NCBI RefSeq assembly: GCF_021134715.1
Contig: NC_060028.1
Span: forward strand, 4,362,501-4,426,500
From: Daphnia pulex
Lineage: Eukaryota; Arthropoda; Branchiopoda; Diplostraca; Daphniidae
Length of the DNA stretch: 64,000 bases
Reading direction: 5' to 3'
Shown: in pieces, positions 43,391-57,097 of the stretch
Layout of the letters: every line of letters starts with the position of its first letter
Position numbering within the stretch: the first letter of the stretch is position 1
The notes under the pieces: generated by a model
What the model saw: the letters and a program-made list of their open reading frames with translations, nothing else
Database searches by the model: none
Told to the model about the DNA's origin: nothing
Made by a program: the position numbers and the translations under genes

Positions 43391-46054
43391 CGCTGCTGGC
43401 GCTGAAAGTGTCACGGCGTGCACATCAAATTCAAGAAGAATCAACAAAAATCTCTGACTCGTCGATTACTATCAGCACTAACAAACATCCGCCGAACCGC
43501 ATGCACTGCTGTCTCACCACCCAAATTGTCGAACTTTGAAGCACCGCAAAATCTGACCAATGAAAACAGTTAAATGACCGACGATAAAAACAGGGGCGGA
43601 CGCACGAAATTAGACAGCCAACACACCGGCTCTTCTGAACTGATTAATTGAGTTACTTAAACATTAGTTCGCTGGTAACTACAGTAGCCCAAAAATGAAT
43701 TTCCACACTGTAGAAATATTTCTTTTTTCCAAAAAGAAATTTTCCCAGTTAAAAGAGTTAAAGACTTTGCGGACTGGGTGGAGATGAACGTAATAAATGT
43801 CTATACGGATAGTACAGTCAAGTATAGCCAGCAGTGTGTGCTGTGTTGCTGCTGCTGTGTGTGTGTGTGCCGTGAGTAGAGTATGAGGTGTGAAACACTC
43901 AGACGACTTACTTTGGTATATAGCACCGGAAAATCTAGTCCAGAAGACAGTGGCAATACCCAGTCAAGGAGGAGAGAGCACAAGAGAGGGGAGCAGTCAG
44001 CGTCTGCGCTCCGGTCATCGACGGTCGTCGACTTGTGTCTGTCAATTTGACTGCCGCCGCCGCCGCTCTTTGACAATTCCAATCTGAAAGATATTCAATT
44101 GAATATATTTCAGATTGTGGATATTATATGTTGATTTGGATTTACACAAATGTGATGGGGCGCCATCACAACACGAAAAGAATCAAAAGAAAATTAAATC
44201 AAATCAGATCAAAATATATCTACGTTCGTCGATGGTATAGATATATAATCTATACCTGTCTACCTACTTTTAAAAGTTTAATGACCCGGAACTGAGAAAT
44301 GGTACTTCACCAGTACGGTACCAGGAACTATTTTCAAGATAAATAGAAATAAATAAAAAAAGAGGGTAGAAACGGGTTCGTGATAAATTTCTATTTGACG
44401 CGTAATAATTGGTTTGGCTCAATAAGGATTTCTCACAGTATATTTCAACAGTAGTATACATAGTCAACGATATATAGAGACATCGAAACATATTTAATGG
44501 CACAACACAATTTGACAACTGTTGTAGGGCTATACTCGTATAGCCTCTATAGGGCCTACTACGTCAACAAACAAACAAACGGAACGACCCGTTCCGGGGA
44601 TTAAATATATGACCCAAATGTGCTGTCATGTGAGGCATTCATCCATCTATATTTCGTTCCTTTTCCGTTTTGGTAGCCAATATAATCGCACCAATGTGGA
44701 TTCATAAAAATGAACTTCCCGACAATTAAATTTCTTGTTTTACTAGGCCTACTTGCATAGCTAATCCGACAGTTGATTATAGTTTTAGATAAAACTTAAT
44801 TAGTAAGCTAATTCCAGCAAGGACGATTATAAACTCCGTAAAATGTCAACTCGATATTCGCAACCCAGGCGGAGTTGGCGAACAAAAAGAAGACACATTC
44901 AAGTTGATAATATGTAGTATTAGGTTATTTATTACTTGACATTATTCTAGAACGTTTTATATTCCAGACATGTTTCAAAAAGTTCAATTTGGATCAGTAT
45001 ATTATATTGGGAAGATAAGCAGACTTGTACGAACTCCAAGACTTTTCCGTTCCGATTTATCCACTTATATAGTTATGTAAGTTATAGTTTTACCTAATAA
45101 TAAGCCAACAAAAAAAATCGCATAAATAAATCACGAATCGCATATCTAAATCATGTGCGAACGCATAGCATTGCAGAAGATAAAATAATAACAGTAATAA
45201 ATATTCTAGTCGAAAAACGATTTGAAAAGAAAGGGTTTGCCCAATGCCCAGTAGCAGAAAAAAGGTAGTCCTGTTAATTGTTGAAATAAAAGCTGAATAA
45301 CTATACCGTTGTTGTTCGCAACAACTCTTCGCAACAACATTCAAAATAGGAGTGAGATTCAAAATAGAACGAGAAAAGAAAAGGCTCTCACGCGCTTACA
45401 TATCCTATACAGCAGGCTACCGGCTACCTTATAAAAAAGCAACGCGTGGCTGGCTCGTTTTTATTCCGTCGTTTTCTTTGCTTTGCTGCTGTCCCCAATG
45501 GCACACATGCGTCAAGTATATAGACGTCTAGCATGGCGATGAATTCAATCAAAATTGTCACGAAAGGAAACGCCCAAACCGAGTTCGAATACGTGGGACG
45601 TATCGTATCTACGGCAACGTAAATATCTACCTTTACATATTACACGTACACCAAAACTGGGGGGTAGTAATGTATATGTAGTCATTTCCTCTATTATTGT
45701 TTTTTTTTTTGTTTTTTTTCTGTTTCTTTTGAAAGAGAAAAGGGGAGTCCCGAAATCTGGAGAGAAAATCGTTGAATATACTAAACACAAAAGCCTCCAA
45801 TAATTTAAAACTTGTCGTCGGATTTTGTATTGGCCAACAACAACATCATTTTCGATCCTTGTCTTTAGTCCTCGGCTCGTCATGAATAAGACAAACAGAC
45901 TAGCCCACCTTCAAGGTGACATGGTAACATAGACGGACTATATCTGTCCACAGAAATATGCTTTTTGGCTATGGCTGCTGCTTTGCATGGACCAGATTAT
46001 CCGATAATAATCGAGACGAGCTGGGAGGGAGAGAACTTTATAGTTGACTGGCAT

Positions 46055-46057
<3 letters not shown>

Positions 46058-46089
<32 letters not shown>
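46058..46089 (+). repeat. CT microsatellite
   Basis: Sixteen uninterrupted CT units. Confidence 0.95.
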
Positions 46090-46090
<1 letters not shown>

Positions 46091-47225
46091 AGTTGGCCGG
46101 CTTGAGTTCTCTACATGGCGGGCCATTGATTTGAAGTCGCAACAAATAAGTGTCTTTTGGCTGCTGCCGAGAGAATCGCAGCAGCCGCCATTCCGCTGTA
46201 TAAAGGGCAGCAATCTGCGCTCTTCCTTCAGCACACAGGTTGATATCTGCTCCTGCTATATGCTGCGCTATACTTCGGAAACATATTTGCAATTCAAACG
46301 AGATACCTCTTGAATTCTTTAACTCGTCATCTTCGATCTGGATTTGATCGATTTCAAGTCGAGTTTCGGCCCGTCATGTGGCCCGTGTCAGTTTCAATAT
46401 ATGTAGGATCGATCCCTTTGTTTTTGACTGCGTCCCGTGTTGTATATTTGGAATAGATAAGATCAATTCGTTTAGCTGTCCATAATAAAAGTCCTTTGCC
46501 TTTGCTGATGTCTTAATATATATACATCACCGGGTTGAATAAGGATATGACGACGTTCATGCATTCACCGTTGGTTGGTTCATTACACACGTATAAGGTG
46601 TATGCTGCACATTCAACTGCGAGTAAGTCTATATCGATACTTATTATTTCTGGTTGGTTTTCTTTTTGTTTTTTGTTTTTTTCAGTGAAAACCTACGCCT
46701 ACACGGACCGACGCTATAGTAATAGTTCTACACTTTTAAAGCTTCGATTTTTGTGTAAATATGTATAGCCATCAAACAGAAAAGTGATAGCTACACAATC
46801 CAATTCAACTCTTTGCTTGAGTATTTTTTTTTTAAAGAATAATTTGATGCGAAGAAATCGGATTCAACTTTGGATCCAACTTTTGTAATATCTGGCAGAG
46901 TTTGACGGATCTAATTGAGTTTTCTCGGAATAAACATCAAAATGAATAATACATTTCAAGTTAATATTGAATGAATCGATGAAATTGCTAGTGACGTCAT
47001 TTATTTCATCCGAGCGCTATCAAAAGAGGATAAGCTTCTCTTGGCATTCAGCTAAATGTCGTCACACGTGCTCGACAACAACAACCGTACGGTAACAGTT
47101 AGAGAAAAAAGGTGCTGTTGCACTCAACAGTTATTTATTCCGCGTGTGTCGCTCCGGCAGACTCGACGATTTCACGGAATCGGCGTGACTATTATTGACG
47201 AGAATGATAACTAAAGCTGGCGGGA

Positions 47226-47243
47226 GGGGGGGGGGGGGGGGGG
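47226..47243 (+). repeat. Poly-G tract
   Basis: 18 G in a row, a possible sequencing or assembly weak point. Confidence 0.9.
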
Positions 47244-49438
47244 CTGGGAGGTTCGTCGGGGAGTAGATGCGGAACTTGTTCACACAAGTGGACGTAACCT
47301 AAGTGACTTGGTTCAACAGCTCGCACTTTCCAAAAAGAAACAAGACCTTCAAACGATTCACCGCACTCTACAGACTCTGGTGATGGACTGATGGTGGTGG
47401 TTTAAAAGAAAAGAAGAACCATAAATCTAAAAAGAGCATCATCAGTTTGTGTCTTTACAAAATATAGCCAAATAAAAGATAAATCATCACGTCTATTAGC
47501 GTCAAGTCGTCAAGTTCCCGAGACAAGAGCCTTTTCTCGTTCGCCTGTCCTAAGGATAATTGGGTTCGGCAACTCATTTATTTATTTTCTTATACTTTTC
47601 TTTGTCGATGCACATACACACATACTGGTAAGTGAGTTTGTTAATAAATAAGACGTCAGAGTCAAAATAAAAAAAAACAAAAAAAAAAATAGACAAAAAA
47701 TGTGTGTGGCCAACAACAAATTCATGGCGATCTCTGTATAGCCTACTTGAGAAGTCTGTATATAGTGTTGCGCGAAACGTTTCTCGTTTCTTTTTGTATG
47801 TAGACAACAAATTCTACACGGGAGAAAAAGTATCGTCGATAAAATCAACGATAAAATTCCACAAGGTAACACGCGTCTCCTCTTTGTTTTCATTTCAAAG
47901 CCTATACTTTGTCAGCCCTGGATGAACCAAGTAAATGAACTCGACTGCCCTGTCTGCATGCTGTGCACAGTGTACTAGCTATACAGCGACTTATTTCGGG
48001 ACTTGGTGGTGTGCTTTTGTGTGGGTCGTGCCAACAGAAGGACGGACTTGTTTGTTTGGAGCTGCTCCAGCTGACCGTTACGAGTCGACAGCGATTGCCT
48101 CGTCACCTTTCATTAAGGCACAAACTTACGAGCGTGAAGCAACAACCAAGAATTTCCTTTTTTTCCAGACTCTTGGCCAAGTTTTCACCTTCGGGAAAAT
48201 ATAGTCAAAGCGCCTTTCGCCTTTGGCCTGGTTGCGCCCAATTTTCGCATTGTTTGGTTATTTTGTCGTCAGCAGAGATATATAGTAGACAAGTGGGCGT
48301 TCTTAATAAGATTAGATTTTAGCTTATTATTACTTGTTGTCGGAGAATGTTTTCACCGCGCACAGAAATGGAATCAATTTGTTTTGAAGTAATCAATGCC
48401 AAGAATGTGCTATGGCAACGGGACGAGCGGGATGTACGTATTCATATGCGTTTATATGATTAGGCGGAACGAAATCGGTGAACGAAAATGACGCCAACAA
48501 ATATGAAAACGAAACTTTGGTCGTTGAAGACGAGAAATTCTAGAGACTAAGGGATTCATCTGTTCATTTCCTTAGTACCACCGGTATACCACTATTTAAA
48601 TAGTAGATTTTCGTGTTTACAAATTCCCTCCGTAAACTTTCAAGTAATCAGCTTGTTACGACGAAATACCATCAAACTTTTTCCCTTTTTAACAAAAGAA
48701 TTCCATGAAATTGAGACGTATCCACATTATTCAAATGAAATGTTAATAATTGATTCGGTGGTTTTTCAACGGTCGGAATACCACAACTCCAAAGTCTAAG
48801 CCTCTTGTCGAGAAGAGGTGTGATGGAGCCTATTAGCGCGCCGACCCCTTTCGTCCGTGATTGGCATCAGGATCTCACGACGATGGCTCACACAGCAGCT
48901 AGCCTGCTAGTAGCTAGCTGGGCTGGCATTAGAAAAATGACTTGATTGGCATCGGGGCTGAGCGATGATGTGGTACAGCGCCTTGTCATCAATCGATGTC
49001 GACGATGGAGTATTATATAGGCTAGCTAGCTAGGAGGTGGAGGACACATGATTGTTTCCATACAACAGTCGACTTTTCCTCTTGATCCACAATTCGTGGG
49101 AGCGTTATACCAGGACCAAAGAAAAAGGACGACACCTTTGGGGATTCGACACATCCGAAAAATATGTACTATATATCTTAGTCTATAAGTTATACAGGCA
49201 TATAGACATATATTTCGAGATATGGAAGCCGAGACCAATAAATGCTACACACAACAGCCGTAGCTCCATATAGCTCTAGCTCTCAGTAGGGGGTTGGCTC
49301 ACTAATTATCTTACGTGTACGAGAACAACCCCGCGAGTCTCTCGTCAAGTCTTGATCTGCCGTGGAGGGAAATCAACGAGCTGCTCTGCCTTATAGTTGC
49401 TGCCTTTTGGGGTGCGCTATTTTTCTTAAAGACAACCG

Positions 49439-49461
49439 GCAGCAGCAGCAGCAGCAGCAGC
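49439..49461 (+). repeat. AGC microsatellite
   Basis: About seven AGC units. Confidence 0.9.
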
Positions 49462-51916
49462 ATCTCTCTCTCTCTCGTCGGAGAAGAAGAATGGATCAAT
49501 AGTCGACCACTTGAGCCCTTTTATATATAGGATCTGCTCTCTGATAGTTGACTTTTCCAAGTGTTAAAGACAGAAAAGAAAGAAAAGAAAAAAGATGAAC
49601 CCCAACACAAAGTATAAAAGCGCCCAGAAATGGGCGGCATTTATTATGTAACAATGTTTGGGCCCAGCAGAAAAATCCGGAACGGCCTAAAAAATAAAAG
49701 AAGGGCGCCAAATGATTACGTAGTGCATAAGAAAATATTTCAATTGAAAAGCGGCCAAGCGGAAGAAAATGCTACCCTTTTTGGGGGGTAGGGAGTACTG
49801 GCAGTGGGTGATGACATACTGTCGGAACTCGGGAGACCGTATACAGCCCTCACGCTGTCACCCCCTCCGCTCAAGACAATGGTGGTGGCCGTGCCTGTTC
49901 CTTTGATTTCCCATTGGTCGTCGATCATTCTCTCCCACTGCACGTCTTTTTTGGGATCTACGCAACTATTCAAGTGCGGCCGAGTTTTTCGTTTTTTTTT
50001 TTTTCGTCTGGAGTGTGAGTGTGGGTGGCGGTGGCTCTCCCTTTCGTATGAATAAATCGCCCCCTAGGTCATCCGACCGATGAATGCCCATCTCAACTGA
50101 AGCGTGATTGGAACAACAAACATATATTTATATATACAGGCGACGGACAGCACGGCCCTTTATTTATTTTATTTTTTTCTATTTTTTTGATTATATCACT
50201 AGTCTGCTAACCTTTTAGATATTTGCTGCGACGCCTTTAATCTCTCCGTATTGGCCCGTCTGATTGAATTTGCGGAGGGTTAGAGACGCGCGCCGACCGG
50301 CGGCCCTCGCTCGCGCTGGCAGCAGCACACACGCATTGTTCCAGCACTAACCCAATCTTCTCGTTTATATTCTTCTTCGTCTTCTTCTTTCTCGACGCCG
50401 AGAGCTGCTGTGTGAGCTAGCTACTACTATGTATGGGTCGGCGAGAGAGAGAGAGAGTCATCCTCTGCCCTTTTGAAAAATAAGAAAACTGATGAACACT
50501 TGCCTTTTTTTTTATTTTTTGTTTTCCCGGGGTTGAACTTGTGTATGTTGAGAGTAAATTGAATTAGAGTTCAGAACCATCTTGGTCACGGCATCAAGTG
50601 GTCATTCGTCTGAAAAAAAGAAAAGAGAAAAGGATAGATAGACAGATAGAAGAAAAGAGCTGGGAGGGCTGGCAGCTGAGGAGGAAACAGCCGGCAGCCC
50701 GGCAGCCAAGGAAACATTCCAAAAGGACGCGATAAGACATTGATAAGTTTAGCATCGAGTGAGAAAATGAGACAGAGCAACCACTCGAACACGTCCGATT
50801 TTTTCCTTTTTCTTCTTTTCTTTTCTTTTCTTTATTTTTTTCTTAGTCCTATAGCTGCTGATGCTGTGCTGTGCTGGCCCTTCAGATTCTGCAGCTATCG
50901 ATTGATGTTATCTTATATTAGTTGACTGCTGGCGGCTGCAAATCTGATTTGCCTCCATTGACTTTCCGCACGCGACTCCGGTGTGGTGTCTACATGTACA
51001 CGGGCCAGCAGAGAGCCTCAATGTCGTCAGTTCAATATAAAATTGGCGCGCGCTCGCCAATCATCAGAAAATATATGGAGTGACGTCTATTAATTACGCG
51101 GGTTAGCGCTAATCAGCGACTTTCTGTATAGACTATCATCGTTTTCCTTCCGCCAGACAAAATGTTATTCCCCCCCTCGACCGCCGAGTGATGGAGTGTT
51201 GAACGTTTTTATGTTGGTCATCAGGGAATCTAGATATCTTTTAATATGAACAAGCTTATCATATTTCATGGTACAAATATATTTCCATATTTATAACGAT
51301 ACCATCACTAAAACGCCGTTTATAAATGTCTCGATTTGAAAATGAATGTTATATAACCGCATCATTTGATTCGTCAGATTTATACATCTACCGTTACGTC
51401 AGTCGATAGAATCTTGCTCTTTAACGATGCGATGAAATCAAATAAGTTTATCGCCTTATGCAGCTCACACTCTAATAGTGATAATCAAATAATATACACG
51501 GCGTGAGCTAGCTAGGTTGCACTCTGTTTAGTCCTGATCCTCTAGACAGTAATGCAGCCAAGATGCTGATAGCCGCAACATGAATGGCGAAAGAACCAAA
51601 TAAACGAATAGGCTATATGTATACGCGGCAGCTGGGCGGAATAATCATATAATAAAAAAAGATCGAGTATTGAAGAGAGAAAGAGAGAGAGAGCTAGGCG
51701 AAAAAGAAAGACGAGGTGTTGTTCTTGTGTCGGCACACAGTCGAGCAAAGTAGGGTTTCATGTTCAGGATCCGGAAAACCGGACATCGATCTTCATGTAA
51801 ACCCCCCTCCCCCCTTTTACTTTCGTTTTGTATTTTTTTGTTTTTCTCCCCGTGTAGTATATATACGGCTGTAGATATATATATATATACTCTTATTCAG
51901 CCCTGCATGCGGTATA

Positions 51917-51935
51917 TGCTGCTGCTGCTGCTGCT
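51917..51935 (+). repeat. TGC microsatellite
   Basis: Six TGC units. Confidence 0.9.
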
Positions 51936-53543
51936 TTAAGCTAAACTGACTCTTCACATCCCCAGGGCAATAAACTTTGGTGTAGGCGTACGTACGTTAC
52001 GTACGTAGTGATGTTTCTAAGTTTCAAGTTTTCCGCTTTATATCTTTTGTCAAAAAAGTGATGTGCTGCTGCCAATGACTTATTAATTCAAATTCGAACT
52101 TTCTCATTTGAATTAGTGAAAATATTACGAGATTTCTTGGGGTTTCCGTTCTGTCCGGATTTCCGAGTGTCATTGCCGTTGCGGCCAAGCTTTTGTGATT
52201 CTCTTCTTCTTCAAACGGAAGCGAAATAAGACGACTACATACTCCAATCAAATAAATTTCTGTGTTTCTGGCTGTGGGGATATTAATTTTTAATGGTAAA
52301 CGATTTACAGAATTCTAACATTTCTGTAAGGAAACACAGGTGATGTAATATTGTTAAGTCTAAATTTATTTGAGAAAGACGCGCAGCATTATTTTTACCA
52401 ATAAAATCTATTCGAGTTACGCATTGGTAAAAAGAGAAAAAAGCGATTTTTGTATTTTTATTATATTTATCGTCTCGATAATTTTAAAATAAACACTCGG
52501 CTGAACATCGACGTGAGCCCTTAGCCCCAAGCAAATATGAGTGATAAAAAGGGGGTGCGACTTTGAAACTTTCTTTTCATTCGCATTGAGTGAGGCCTTT
52601 CAGACATTTTTCTTTATATATATATATAAAAAGATGAGCTCTTACTACTTGTCTTATCGGAAATTACAAGAAAAAAAACTCTTTCGTTATCCGAATAAGT
52701 TGTAGAGGTAGACGAGTGCCGACTGCCCTAAAAAATTACTGAAAGAAAAGGGACCATCTATACAAATGATTAAAACATATGAAATGAAAGGAACAATAAG
52801 CGCATCTGTCTAGGTAGCGCACAATTTACTAAAGAACTAATAATAAGGGTTTACAAACGTTTCTTTTGTGTGAATTCGAATGCCTACACTAATTTTTTTT
52901 ATTGAAAGCTACCTGATAGAATGAACCAGATCGCCCTTCGTAATTGTCTGCAATATTTCGCATGGAGTAATCCTATACAGGCCACTTAACCCTAGAGAAC
53001 GTACATATTATATAACTTTCATTCATAAAAAAAAAAATTATTGTCAAAGATGCTGTTCTGAATGCATAGCCAAGTCATTTAAAAAAAACCAATAAACATA
53101 AAAACAACAAAACAATGATTACGAATTCGTTTTCTGTTTTTGCCTGGTGTAGCAATTGAATTTTGTTTTGTTTCAGTTATCTTTTGATTGACAGCAGGAT
53201 TTATTTTGAATGGATAGCATTTCCCCTTTACAATATTTACTTCACTTTTAACTGTAACATTTGAACATATAAAGTTATCTAACAGTTAAAAGGATAAGGC
53301 TTAAGATAATTGTGACAATTTCTAGAGCCATAATTTTCCTACATACTAGATTACTAGGCTATCACCCATGAAAGATGTGCTCAAAGGTACAATGGAATAT
53401 ATTTCAAATACTAGTTATTTAAGGAACACAAACTAAACTTGGTAATTGAACATATAGCAACTTCTCATCTAGAAGATATTTAATTTTAACAATACCCACA
53501 GTCATGTTACAGGACTTGTGTGTTTGATTTGTTTTTAAATTTC

Positions 53544-54125
53544 TTAATCCTCAAACATCATAAGAACAGTATCAAGATTGTTGCATTGGTTGTCAAGTAG
53601 CCTCTTGTTTGTCCCCCACTGAAGTAGTGTTGGGACACAAGTTAATTTGGTCTTGCTATCAGTTCGGAACACACAATCAGGGTCCTTCCAACTAAATAGA
53701 ATTCATCCAAGTTAGTAATTTTCTTTTAAAATCATAGAAACAACTTACAAGGATCTATCACCAACACCAACATACACAAAAATTGCATCTTCTGGAGCAC
53801 TTTCTAAAGCTTTCTCGATGACAGGTTCAGCTTCAATAGAAAAAGAGGATATTAAAGAGCCAGTTTGATGAGACATGTATTCATTTATCATTATTACCTT
53901 CAACACAGTCAGGACACCAGCTGTGACCTGCATTAAATTTGAACATTAGTTTGGCAAAACATTTCTGAAATACTTTCCAATGTTTAAAAGTTTCTGAAGC
54001 TAAAAATGACCTGTTGTATCCTTGGAGCCCGAGAAAAGGATGAAAATTTCCTTTGATTTGTTTTCAATATCTTTTAATACAGTTTGGAATTCCTGATATC
54101 CTTCAGCTTTTAACTTTTGAACCAT
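53544..54125 (-). CDS. TXNDC17: Thioredoxin domain-containing protein 17 (TRP14)
   Basis: A small cytosolic thioredoxin-like oxidoreductase. Four minus-strand exons: 54125-54011, 53927-53898, 53830-53749, 53691-53544; 375 nt, 124 aa, against 123 in human. Exon 1: MVQKLKAEGYQEFQTVLK, then IFILFSGSKDTTG. Exon 2 gives the active site HSWCPDCVE (the WCPDC motif of this family, not the WCGPC of thioredoxin). Exon 3: AEPVIEKALESAPEDAIFVY and VGVGDRS. Exon 4: FWKDPDCVFR, LTCVPTLLQWGT (cis-Pro loop VPT), ending MMFED. Introns are 68-83 bases except the last (57). All catalytic features are present, so it is likely functional. Confidence 0.93.
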
Positions 54126-54470
54126 TTCAAAGAACTTATGTTTTATGCCTTTTTTTACAGTAGGGACGACAGTAGGGACGTTTGGGAGTAGGAGTAAAAT
54201 TGATCGACACGTAGTTTACAATCCAAATAAGACTGAAGCAAGTTGCCAATTGTCAACTGGTTGTCAAATTTCAGTTCAAACTTCAAACTAATGAATCTAA
54301 ACTTCAAAATTGCGGAATGCGGAAGAATAAATTGCGTCAGATACTCATACTCAGATCTCTTTTTTCTAATCTGCCCTTTTTCTCTCCATACCCCTGCGGC
54401 CTGCCCTGCCATAATAAATACCATGTCGTCTCTATCTATGCCCCTGGGCCGGTGGGCCCTGCTAAATCAT

Positions 54471-54490
54471 AGATAAAGACCACTGGTTGA
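54471..54490 (+). repeat. 20-bp repeat, left copy of an inverted pair
   Basis: AGATAAAGACCACTGGTTGA. Its exact reverse complement lies at 57078-57097, on the other side of the NFS1 pseudogene. Similarity continues inward as TGCTGTGC against AGCTCTCC. Confidence 0.7.
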
Positions 54491-54949
54491 TGCTGTGCTA
54501 TCCTTTTAGCCCTATCCCTACTGACCCCGAGTTCTTGGAGTGCTTGTAGTGCCTCTAGCGGACAAAGTACTGTACTGCACCGAGGCTACGAAGGGTTTTG
54601 CAGACGAAGATTGTTTTCCTTCTGTCTTGGTAAAATTCTTTGCTGGCGTTTAATAGTTTTAGGTAATTTTGCCTTAACTAGGGCTCGCGTTGCAAGCGTT
54701 GGCCTTCGGCTAAGTGACAGAGCTATCTTGGAAGAATTTTGGAATTAGGCAGTCTTGTTCTTGTGCTTCATTTTCTTGTCGTTATTTTTTATTTTACTCT
54801 GTAATTTTTTATTTTATTGTACTCTGTATACTCTTCTACTTTTTTAAAACACTGATCATAATTTAAAAAAAGAACGACGTTGCATTTATAAATTTTCATT
54901 TCGACAAAAATAAACAAATAAGGAAGAAGGACAAATTAACATTTTTAGC

Positions 54950-55990
54950 GGAAGTAAAATAAACTTTTTGTCTGGGAATTCCAAACCCGGTCGGTATATA
55001 CCTCATTTCTCGAAGTTTGGTGATACTTGATGAATACACTTTTCTGCCGTGTAATCAACCTCAGCTTCGGTGGTGAATCGCCCAATTCCAAATCGAATAG
55101 AAGAATGCGCCAAATCTTCTTCAGCGCCAATGGTCCGCAAAATATATGAAAGTTCCAGCAATGCTGAGGTGCAAGTACTTCCGCTTGAGAGTGCCACGTC
55201 TTACGTAATAAAAAGAATTAGTTAAAATGAAAGGTAGTGGAAGTTGCGTTTAAAGTTACCTTTCAGGGCCATGAAAAGACTTTCTCCCTCGACGTAGGCG
55301 AAAGAAAGGTTTACACAACCTGGGTAGGAGTGTTCAGGATCTCAATTTCGTACGACATGTGTTAAACTATTACCAATCTGATCGATCAAGCGTTGCGATA
55401 GTTTACTAATCTGGCATGATTATACTAAAACATGGTTTTGATCAATTAGTTATGTATGGATACTACTATGACATGAACTAAAACCTTAAGTTCTTGCTGA
55501 GCTACTTCACATGCTGCGCCAAAACCAACTGTCACTCTGTCAGTGGAATAGGAACTGTTCCACTACGTATCCCTCATTCCTGACCACCTCCACTTTGCAG
55601 AGCTTCAATCCTAACCCGTGGTCGGCCTATCACGTAAAGAGCACCAACACCTTTTGTTCAAGTTCAAGAAAAAGTGATGCGAAAAAAGAGAGTGAATTAC
55701 ATCGAAATAACAATCATATATTAAATTGTAAAATACCTTTATAAATCAATTGACATCGATTCAACATCAATTGGAATTTTACCTACAGCTAACAGCTTGG
55801 GCTCCATCACAGTGAATTGGCTCCAAAACACTTTAGCTTTTCGACAAATAGCATCTAATGATGAAAAATTTATGTATAGAAATAGAACATTAGACTCTAC
55901 AATGATTATGTGTGTGTCTCACCTATTTCTGCTATGGAATAATTTGCCATGTCAGGAAGCATTGCAACTAATACCCTTGTAAGTATCGAC
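54950..55990 (-). pseudogene. NFS1: NFS1 cysteine desulfurase pseudogene
   Basis: NFS1 takes sulfur from cysteine for iron-sulfur cluster assembly in mitochondria. Minus-strand pieces in family order: TRVLVAMLPDM and YSIAEIGE (about 55985-55915); an IHCDGAQAV piece and GKIPIDVESMSIDL (about 55810-55745); KGVGALYVIGRPRVRIEALQ and SGGGQE (about 55655-55570); GFGAACEVAQQELK; ISKLSQRLIDQI; DPEHSYPGCVNLSFAYVEGE and SLFMALK (about 55350-55265). After a 57-base intron comes [20 protein letters not shown] (the mobile Cys loop, SSGSAC in the family), then [21 protein letters not shown] stop follows GGGQE, a frameshift lies just after it, and the active-site Lys segment (SGHKIYGP) is missing. Introns are kept, so it arose by DNA duplication. 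Confidence 0.85.
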
Positions 55991-57077
55991 TCTAGCCACA
56001 AGTTGGTCACTGGAAGTTGGTCACTGTAAGTTGGTCACTGTAAGTTGATCCATGCTACATTTACTCCTGTAGAACAAATTCGGTTTAAAGATTAAACTTT
56101 TCTGCATCTGGGCGATTAAGAATTACCAGTTGTAAACATGTAGTTTGGCACAGGTGGGTTGGCACTGTTTCGATATACTGAAGAACATGCTGAAGTTCCT
56201 GAAATAACTTAATTTAGTAAGAGACCAATTATATAACTGTTTACACAAGTTGTTGAATGTTTAATCGTTTTTTTTTCAATGGAAGCAACTGTTGGTATGT
56301 GTCTGTGGACTAGGACTATAGGACATAACAAAAAGCTGAATGAATACAGTGAAACTTGGGAATACCGAAACATTAAATATTAACTTAAATAAAATTCGGA
56401 AGTAAACGCCAATTTTTGTTAGGCATGGAAAACATTTTTAATTACTTTTCCTTTGATAATATAATACACGAATCTTCGAATGCATTCTAAATCTATTGTT
56501 TGTTTACATTTACATTTCTATCACAAAAACTACCCCTGGGTATACCACGCAATTCCATTTTCAGGTTTCGGCGGTGACTGAAAAATGTGGGACCGTGGGT
56601 TGAAAATCGCGTGGCAGGGAGTATAGGCTTCACTGAATTTCCGATTTTATATCGATCGGTAAATCGAGACGGGAGCCAATAGCAAGGCCAGATTTCGGTC
56701 ACGTGGGGGTAGTTTTTCTCTCTAAGCTCCGCCTTTTCCCATTTCCTTCCAGGGAGACTTTTGAGCTCTACGGGAACCCTGTTAAGGCCCTCGGCAGGCT
56801 AAAGCCTTAGCCTCAGGGAAAATTTTTATTAAGAAGTCAAATTGTTTTGCCTTAAAAATTTTTATTAAGAAGTCAAATTGTATTAAATTTTGACATTAGC
56901 TAATTGAAAAAGCAGAGAAATCAATTGAATCATTGCAATTGATTAGAAGTAAGCAGAGTGTAGAGATGAAAACGTACACTAGAGGGCAGGACAAGTAGTC
57001 CAAGATTGGAGAAATCGGAGGAAGGGTAGCAAGAATATTGGCGACAGTTGGCCATGTTAATTCTCTTATGGAGAGCT

Positions 57078-57097
57078 TCAACCAGTGGTCTTTATCT
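57078..57097 (-). repeat. 20-bp repeat, right copy of an inverted pair
   Basis: Exact reverse complement of 54471-54490. Confidence 0.7.

Larger units (their letters stand above)
43448..53543. other. Long gene-free region upstream of beat
   Basis: About 10 kb with no recognisable exon, RNA gene or transposon. It has many microsatellites and homopolymers and several GC-richer islands (for example 48800-49500 and 49740-50460). The absence of transposons contrasts with the left half of the window. Candidate regulatory DNA for beat; inference only. Confidence 0.5.

Noticed and set aside
49315-49530. Frame with a Ser run over the AGC repeat.
   Set aside because: Microsatellite-driven; no motif and no neighbours.
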